A DNA stretch of 13,372 nucleotides from Terana coerulea. Taxonomy: Eukaryota; Basidiomycota; Agaricomycetes; Polyporales; Phanerochaetaceae. The DNA lies in contig JAKOGH010000445.1 of NCBI GenBank assembly GCA_024811115.1, forward strand, positions 1 through 13,372, written 5' to 3'. The notes beneath the pieces are model-generated. The model was not told the DNA's origin. It made no database searches and worked only from the letters and a program-made list of their open reading frames with translations. Of the stretch, positions 8,676 to 13,372 are shown piece by piece. Made by a program: the position numbers and the translations under genes. How positions within the stretch are numbered: the stretch's first letter is position 1; every line of letters begins with the position of its first letter.

Positions 8676-9213
8676 CTGCGTCTCTTTCCATGCGCGTCGA
8701 GCATGACAGTCGCGTTCACCCACTCGGCCTGTCGCTGCAGTTAATACGCCATGTATCATGTAGGACTCGGTTCAATGTAAGTGTCACTCTTGTCTCTTCT
8801 CATAGTTGCTGTCTATTGCATGCTCGCAAATACTGCGCAGTATGGTCTATGTAGTGATCAGCTTGAAGCGCGCATTTGATCCTTGCCAGCGGGTGCCGGT
8901 CCCTCCAACCCAAGTGTGCACAAACCGGGTAGCTCGTAGGCTTCTGAATAGCACATGGTGGTCTGCATTCTTCTTTGCTTTCCTCTTTTCATTTATTTCT
9001 TGCTCTTAGTACTGGCAACACCAACATCGGAAGGTCTCCTCTTTCTTGTATAAGCAGATAATGAAATGCAATTACAGTACGGCCTACTAGCTCCTCGTAA
9101 ATATATGTCAGTGCTTGAGTCCTGATTTCACATGCACAAAGGACTGTGGGTGAGCTCTAGTAGCATATACTCTCATTTTATTGCGCTCTGGTGTGTGGTC
9201 AACGCAAGTGTCT
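8676..9213. other. Interior of the transposon, no gene recognised
   Basis: 538 bp between the arms. No ORF above 70 aa carries a recognisable domain, and no DDE-type or zinc-finger motif is visible. It has pyrimidine-rich patches (around 8970-9005) but no clear structure. Confidence 0.6.
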
Positions 9214-9386
9214 GTCTTGCTTACCAAGCATTCCCACGACATTGTTTGCCAGCCGGCCTTGCGGCCTCTTCGTAAAATAAGGTTCAAAACTATAATCACG
9301 TGATGTAGCGTAAGCACGTATGTGTCATAGGGTATATAGGGATTTTAGACGAACGAGGCCGCAAGGCCGTGCTGGTTTGGAGCCTG
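9214..9386 (-). repeat. Right terminal inverted repeat (173 bp)
   Basis: Inverted partner of 8503-8675, ending GGAGCCTG. The only differences from the left arm are at 9346-9347 (TA here). It holds the same internal inverted pair of GGCCGCAAGGCC-type sequences. Confidence 0.9.
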
Positions 9387-9395
9387 CTTCTGCCC
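9387..9395. repeat. Target-site duplication, right
   Basis: CTTCTGCCC, identical and in the same orientation as 8494-8502, immediately outside the right terminus. Confidence 0.85.
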
Positions 9396-9418
9396 TTGCA
9401 ACTTCCGAAGCACACCAG

Positions 9419-10076
9419 TCACTTGTCAAAATCAAGCCATGCAGCAATGTTCTTCCGCGCCGTTATGTACTTGGCCTGGATCTCCGTGTACAGCGCCTCA
9501 GCATCAGCCTTCGCCGCCGCGAGCCGTGTCCGCTCTACGCGAAACTCCTCCGCTTGCCGTGCTTCCTGTGCGCGCATTTCGTCCATCTGCCTTCTCAGCT
9601 TCCATGGTGCATGGTTGCTCGGCGTAGCTCGCTCGCATGTCGTCCAGCTACCTGGTGATTTTCGCATTCTCGGCTCGGATGATTCCCAGCTCCTGGATAT
9701 TACGGTTGCGCATGTCGTCCACCTGCCTTGCGAAACCCGCAATCTGGGCTTGCGCGGTATCCCGCTCGGCACGAAGCTGCTGCCTCTCAACTTCTGCCGC
9801 CTTGACGTCCTTGGTTTTGTCCGATTGAATTGCTTTCAATATCTCGTCGACGCTGTGATTGATGTCTTCCCGTAGCTGTGTTGACAGCTTAATCGGCGAC
9901 TCCTGGATGGAATGATCTGTGCTTGCGTGAGCAATGTGTCTGTGTCCATCACAGTGTCCGTAAGCCAATTCACCTGGGGACGCGTCGCTAGCATAAGGCA
10001 CTGTTATATGCGGCATTGAAGCTACTAGGTACATCGTAAGCCTGACATGACGTCGAAAGTGGGTTAGAACGCACAT
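9419..10076 (-). CDS. Coiled-coil protein of unknown function, 5' end unresolved
   Basis: Two minus-strand blocks join in frame across a 61-nt GT-AG intron (9591-9651): exon down to 9652, then 9590-9419 with a TGA stop. If translation began at the ATG at 10076 the protein would be 198 aa, but only the part from about KLSTQLREDI (near 9895) on looks like real protein. It is a long charged coiled coil (AEVERQQLRAERDTAQAQ, RQVDDMRNRN, RQMDEMRAQEARQAEEF) ending in AAWLDFDK. Another possible start is an ATG in the segment before CCCAG|GTGAAT near 9990, with an intron to ATCCAG. Upstream coding blocks at 10067-10658 may belong to the same gene. No family is recognised. The stop is 24 bp from the right target-site duplication of the transposon. 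Confidence 0.6.
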
Positions 10077-10252
10077 GGAGGTATATGCAGCCTCGAAGGC
10101 CCAGCATCGTTAGGGCGCGATCCGTGGAATGGGCGATTGTCACTGCTTGGAAGCGGCGCACTTCTCGAAGGCGTCCGACACACAGGGCTAGTGAGCGTTG
10201 GTTGGACCTGCAAGGCAGATGGAGGCTTGCGCGGGGTGGGCGAGGTAATGAC

Positions 10253-10658
10253 TTAGTTGGGGTTCAAAGCTGTAGACTTCGGTGCGATGCCCCGACGCGC
10301 TGGCACGAGTTGCGCGAGTAGATTTGTGGTGTCTTCGGTCTTGAGCCGTTTATTCGCGGGAGACGAGAGGCCGGCCTGGCCGTCTTCCCGCAGCTTGGCA
10401 GGAAGTCGTTTCCGCCTCGTGCTTTTCCTCACGCGTGCTGAGTCGTCGTCACTGTCGGAAAGCGGCGAAAGGAGGAGTCAGAGTCTGACATGTCTATCGG
10501 AGCGCATGAGTCAACCTGTCAGCAGAACGAGAGCGGACGCACCTGGCCGCCTTTAATGGCCTCCACAGGTGTCGTCTACGAGAGCAGATAGGAGTCAGAG
10601 TGAGAAGTCGCCGTGAGAATTCTACGGCAGTGCGAGAAGCCCGCATTATTCTCAGCAT
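10253..10658 (-). CDS. Possible small basic nuclear-type protein or 5' part of the coiled-coil gene
   Basis: Tentative. A two-exon model, 10658-10543 and 10451-10253 with intron 10452-10542 (donor GTGCGT, branch-like CTGAC, acceptor CGACAG), is open for 104 aa. The second exon looks protein-like: SDDDSARVRKSTRRKRLPAK, then SPANKRLKTEDTTNLLAQL. The first exon is Arg-rich and less convincing. An alternative start, MSDSDSS at about 10492, lies in another frame. After the TAA at 10253-10255 the same frame stays open for 62 more codons (to 10067) with a Pro/Ser-rich composition. A further intron 10208-10306 (acceptor TTGCAG) would remove the TAA in phase. No family is recognised. Confidence 0.35.
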
Positions 10659-10885
10659 CCACTGCGTGACGTACCTCGAGGATCAGGCGCGGTCTCCCTC
10701 CAGGTTCAAGGCTTCACCTACGTCGATGAGAACAGTTCAGTACGAAGTCAGTTGATACAAACTGAAGCGATAATTTCGGACTGAGGCGAATGGTTCGAAC
10801 AGCGAGAGGACCTGTAAGGCACTGAGCGGTGACAAAACATATGTACAGGCCAGTGAGAGGGTATGGCAAATTATACATTGCAGCG
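10659..10885. other. Spacer downstream of BUD13
   Basis: Contains the 3' UTR of the minus-strand BUD13 gene and probably the promoter of the next minus-strand gene. No coding region could be supported. A GGTTCGAAC at about 10792 looks like a tRNA B box but lacks a surrounding tRNA structure. Confidence 0.4.
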
Positions 10886-11924
10886 TTACATGTCCTCCAC
10901 ACCCCATTCGTAGCTTTCAGCTCCGCGTCGTCTCCTCTCGTTCTGCTTCTGGAACAACTTCTTCTCAAATCCATTACTCCGGTCTAAACAGAGCTTTGTT
11001 ATTTACTGTAGCGATGAGCACACAGCTCTTTCACTCACCTACACCATCCCATCTGTATCCTGGTCTGATGCCGAACCGGTTTGGTGGTGGTGGCGGCCCA
11101 TTATATTCGGGTTTCTTCGGACCTTTCGACCGTTTCTTCTACATATGCATCGCAAGTATTGTAAGGGATCATTGAATTGTCGGTTCAGAAGCAAACGCAC
11201 CGTCAAGAAAAGCAGCCGCAGGGTCGTTCCACCTATCCTGCGCCTTCAGGTCTTCATTCAGCGCGACATCATCCTTCGTCCTCGCAAAATTCGCATTACG
11301 CATCGCCTCCAGCTCCCGCTTATTCCTCTCCTGTTCCTCCCTCTGCACCACGCCCTTCCCCCACTCCATCTTCTTCGCCTCCTTCTCCTCCCTCTCCCGC
11401 TTCTTCCGAGCCGCCTCTGCCCTCTCCGCCGCCATGTCGACCTTCCGCCCCGACGCGTCACGATACACCGTCTCCTGTGCTGCCGCAATCTCCTCCTGCG
11501 TCGCGTCCGTCTTCGCCGCGCCCTTCTTGGGCAATGACTTCTTCAGCTGCGCCGACGTCAGCAGCCCGCCCTTGAACGGCTCCTCCTCCACGACCTGTGG
11601 TGCCTCGTCTGCCGCAGGTGGCGGCGTGGCTTCTCGTACGGTCGCCCATCCGGACGCCCCGTCCGTCTTCTGCCGTTTCTTGAATCCGCGGTCTTCTGCT
11701 ATGATGGCCTCCATAGCGTCGTCGTCTGCCTCCTTCGGTGTCTCGCCCCAGCCGAGGGCATCGTCATCTTTGATGAAAGACGGACCTGCAGCTGCAGAAG
11801 TGGATGCCACCTTGCGCTTCTTCTTCTTGGGCCCGCTGGTGCCCGGCGCGCGAGCAAGGATTGCGTCGGCTTTGGGGCCTGACATGTATTTGGCAGCCAA
11901 ATAGGCTTGCATTGAGCCAGACAT
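10886..11924 (-). CDS. BUD13: Pre-mRNA-splicing factor BUD13/CWC26, tail one base out of frame
   Basis: BUD13 is a subunit of the RES complex (with Snu17/Ist3 and Pml1) in the activated spliceosome. Exons on the minus strand are 11924-11201, 11138-11039 and 10983-10886. Seen: the N-terminal [19 protein letters not shown] signature, an SV40-like [28 protein letters not shown], a helical [29 protein letters not shown], and in later exons [39 protein letters not shown] and the terminal YEWGVEDM. The last exons are the conserved Snu17-binding tail. Exon 1 has 724 nt where 723 would fit: reading TTTT at 11208-11211 as TTT gives AAAFLT and 306 aa. As written, either an AAG acceptor at 11123 is used (giving FLDGPKKP, in frame) or the protein ends after 251 aa without its tail. 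Identity is very secure; the frame problem is real in this sequence. Confidence 0.9.
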
Positions 11925-12191
11925 TCTACAGAGATATGTTTAGGTGTAGAATAGTGAGTGAATGAGGCACCGAGACCGAGTAATGGGGCGTCTCAGTGAA
12001 CGGTCAGTGACAGGTCAGAACAAGGTGTGTTTCGGCTTAAGCGCGCAGTGACATCCGGTCATTTCGTACGGGCTGCTCGCAAGTTGTCCAACATAAAACA
12101 AAGGTGAATACGAGTCATGACTATGTAGTATAGATACAGTATTTTGGTTTGGGCTTTCATAGCGAAACCATGACGCCGACAAGGAGCAATA
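11925..12191. other. Intergenic: BUD13 promoter and dehydratase 3' UTR
   Basis: Both flanking genes read on the minus strand, so this short stretch should hold the BUD13 promoter (left side) and the 3' UTR of the dehydratase (right side). No gene or clear motif was recognised. Confidence 0.5.
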
Positions 12192-13372
12192 TTAGTGCTC
12201 TGCGACACCCTTCGCCTTCGCCGCCGCATGGTCATTAACCCAATACGAACCGTGCGGCCATTCGAAGCGCGTAATGCTCTCCTTGTGCATCTCAATGCTG
12301 GAATTAACGGTATGAGTGACCTAAAGCGAGCCACAGCGAGGGCTCGAGACATACCTGTAGCCTTCTTCCGAGAGGGACGGAACGTTGTAACGTCCATTCT
12401 TGTTGATGCTGCAGGGATACAAGAAGTGTTCGTGAAGATGGTCAACAAACTCGAGTACGTTTCGTTCCATGGAGCCCGAGACTGCGATGTAGTCAATCAA
12501 GCTACAGAATCATTCGTGAGTTTCTGGAGGTAAACGATAGATGCTTCGCAGACGTACCTCAGATGAATGACATATTCGCACAAGCCAACACCACCGGCAT
12601 GTGGACATACAGGAATTCCAAACCTAATTAAATCCAGGTGAGTTCTTCGCGGGAAAAAGTTGGGGATGCCACTCACTTGGCGGCCATCAAGAGTACGCTG
12701 AGGACCTCGCTGACACCCGCAAGACGGCATGAGTCAATTTGGCAGACATCAATAGCCTCCGCCTGCAGCAGTTGCTTGAAGACCATCCGATTGTGAGCGT
12801 GCTCGCCGGTGGCAACACCAATGCCGTGAGGTTTCAGGGCCTTGCGGATCGCTGCGTGACCAAGAATGTCATCCGGGGCGGTAGGCTCCTCGATAAACCT
12901 GGCAGAAAAAGTTCAAGACAGGTTCTCGAATATTAACGACATGCATACCACGGCTTGATATCCTCCAAACTTTTGACATAGTCGATCGCTTCCCGGACAT
13001 CCCACACCTGGTTGGCATCGATCATCAGAACACTACCCGTAGGGCCTGCGTTCTTTCCAACAAGGTCGGGGCCATTCGGGTCGCGAGGTTTCAGACCCGG
13101 AGGCAGGTATTGAGGGTCATCGATGATTGACCGAATAACCTTGCCTCGTCGCAAGTCGTTTGCACGGTCCGCACCGACCTTCATCTTGAAGTGGTTGAAT
13201 CCTGCCGCAATGGCTTCCTTCGTTAGACGTGCGACCTTCTCGTCGCTGTACCCGAGCCATCCGGCGGAGGTAACGTATGCAGGATACCCGACTTCGCGGA
13301 CGTGCGCCTCGCGCTTCCCTTTGGTTGCTTCCTTATCCTTGAGCATGGCAAGAGCTTCTTCCTTTGTGATAG
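12192..13372 (-). CDS. L-fuconate/L-galactonate dehydratase-like enolase-superfamily protein, 5' end outside window
   Basis: Likely acid-sugar dehydratase of the mandelate-racemase/fuconate-dehydratase branch (ENOSF1-like). Minus-strand exons are 13372-12949 (continues past the edge), 12898-12677, 12623-12558, 12501-12355 and 12297-12192. All four introns are GT-AG of 50-57 nt, and about 320 aa are visible. Catalytic elements are present: KxK in HFKMKVGAD (lysines at 13185-13187 and 13179-13181), metal ligands in MIDANQVWD (Asp near 13018), FIEEP (near 12890) and TGEH (near 12803), and the Asp/His pair in QIDSCR (near 12735) and [11 protein letters not shown] (near 12595). The C-terminus ([18 protein letters not shown]-stop) is intact. 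Family members are usually somewhat over 400 aa, so roughly the first 100-130 residues lie beyond the window. Exact substrate (L-fuconate or L-galactonate) cannot be decided from sequence. Confidence 0.92.

Larger units (their letters stand above)
8503..9386. mobile_element. Non-autonomous TIR DNA transposon, MULE-like, 884 bp
   Basis: Both ends are 173-bp inverted repeats (8503-8675 and 9214-9386) starting CAGGCTCC and ending GGAGCCTG, with 171 of 173 positions complementary and no indels. A 9-bp direct duplication flanks the element exactly. Long inverted repeats with 9-bp duplications are typical of Mutator-like elements; that superfamily assignment is inference. The 538-bp interior has no transposase motif and only small ORFs without recognisable content (the longest is 67 aa at 8806-9009), so it would depend on a transposase supplied elsewhere. 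The near-identical arms imply recent insertion or correction between the arms. It lies 230 bp after the stop of DUF7918-like copy 3 and 32 bp from the end of the coding region of the minus-strand coiled-coil gene, so it probably contributes 3' UTR to the latter. Confidence 0.88.

Noticed and set aside
8806..9009. 67-aa open frame inside the transposon as a possible transposase remnant
   Set aside because: No transposase motif and low-complexity C-terminus; length is expected by chance.
8503..9386. Interpretation of the inverted repeats as a hAT element or a CRISPR-like array
   Set aside because: The direct duplication is 9 bp rather than 8 bp, and there are only two long inverted arms with no spaced direct repeats.
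9320..9875. Plus-strand open frames of 112 and 168 aa
   Set aside because: The first overlaps the transposon arm and both are opposite the coiled-coil exons, whose minus-strand reading has the better protein composition.
10714..10974. 86-aa minus-strand open frame as an independent gene
   Set aside because: Its start overlaps the last BUD13 exon in another frame, and the rest lies in the BUD13 3' UTR.
11145..11904. Long plus-strand open frames (130, 132 and 156 aa)
   Set aside because: They are antisense shadows of BUD13 exon 1, whose protein sequence is clearly recognisable on the minus strand.
12195..12533. Plus-strand open frame of 112 aa
   Set aside because: Antisense to the last exons of the dehydratase gene and crosses its introns; no protein-like motifs.

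Overview
The window looks like nuclear DNA from a basidiomycete fungus, probably an Agaricomycete. Genes are dense and multi-exon. Introns are very short (about 48-99 nt) and most have fungal GT...YAG boundaries. Several proteins match basidiomycete families: BUD13, a fungal enolase-superfamily dehydratase, and a DUF7918-like family that I know from mushrooms and polypores. All gene models below were spliced by hand and checked for reading-frame closure. No database search was run.

Left part (76-3671, + strand): two tandem nitronate monooxygenase (2-nitropropane dioxygenase) genes. Each has 11 exons with all 10 introns at identical positions. They encode 330 and 328 aa.

Centre (3808-8273, + strand): three tandem six-exon paralogs of a DUF7918-like nuclear protein. 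All share the same exon plan, a GTCAC/GTGAC palindrome plus a second conserved block just upstream of the ATG, and a C-terminal tail with a basic NLS, an acidic stretch, a coiled coil, a psi-K-x-E-A-S-P motif (SUMO-acceptor-like) and a final IDLTSD (SUMO-interacting-motif-like). Copy 1 (318 aa) and copy 3 (326 aa) are intact. Copy 2 is open across all six exons except for one in-frame TAA at codon 160.

Middle right (8494-9395): an 884-bp non-autonomous DNA transposon with 173-bp terminal inverted repeats that match at 171 of 173 positions, flanked by a 9-bp direct duplication (MULE-like). It lies 24 bp from the stop codon of a minus-strand coiled-coil gene (9419-10076, 5' end unresolved). Upstream of that gene is a second, weaker minus-strand coding region (10253-10658), which may belong to it.

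Right part (minus strand): BUD13/CWC26, a splicing factor of the RES complex (10886-11924), whose conserved tail is one base out of frame. Then comes the 3' two thirds or so of an L-fuconate/L-galactonate dehydratase-like enolase-superfamily gene, cut by the window edge (12192-13372).

The most interesting signals are the SUMO-type tail and shared palindrome of the DUF7918-like array, three GC-AG introns in duplicated genes (two of them where the tandem paralog has GT), the fresh inverted-repeat transposon with hairpins inside its arms, and an intron that coincides exactly with one unit of a coding coiled-coil repeat.
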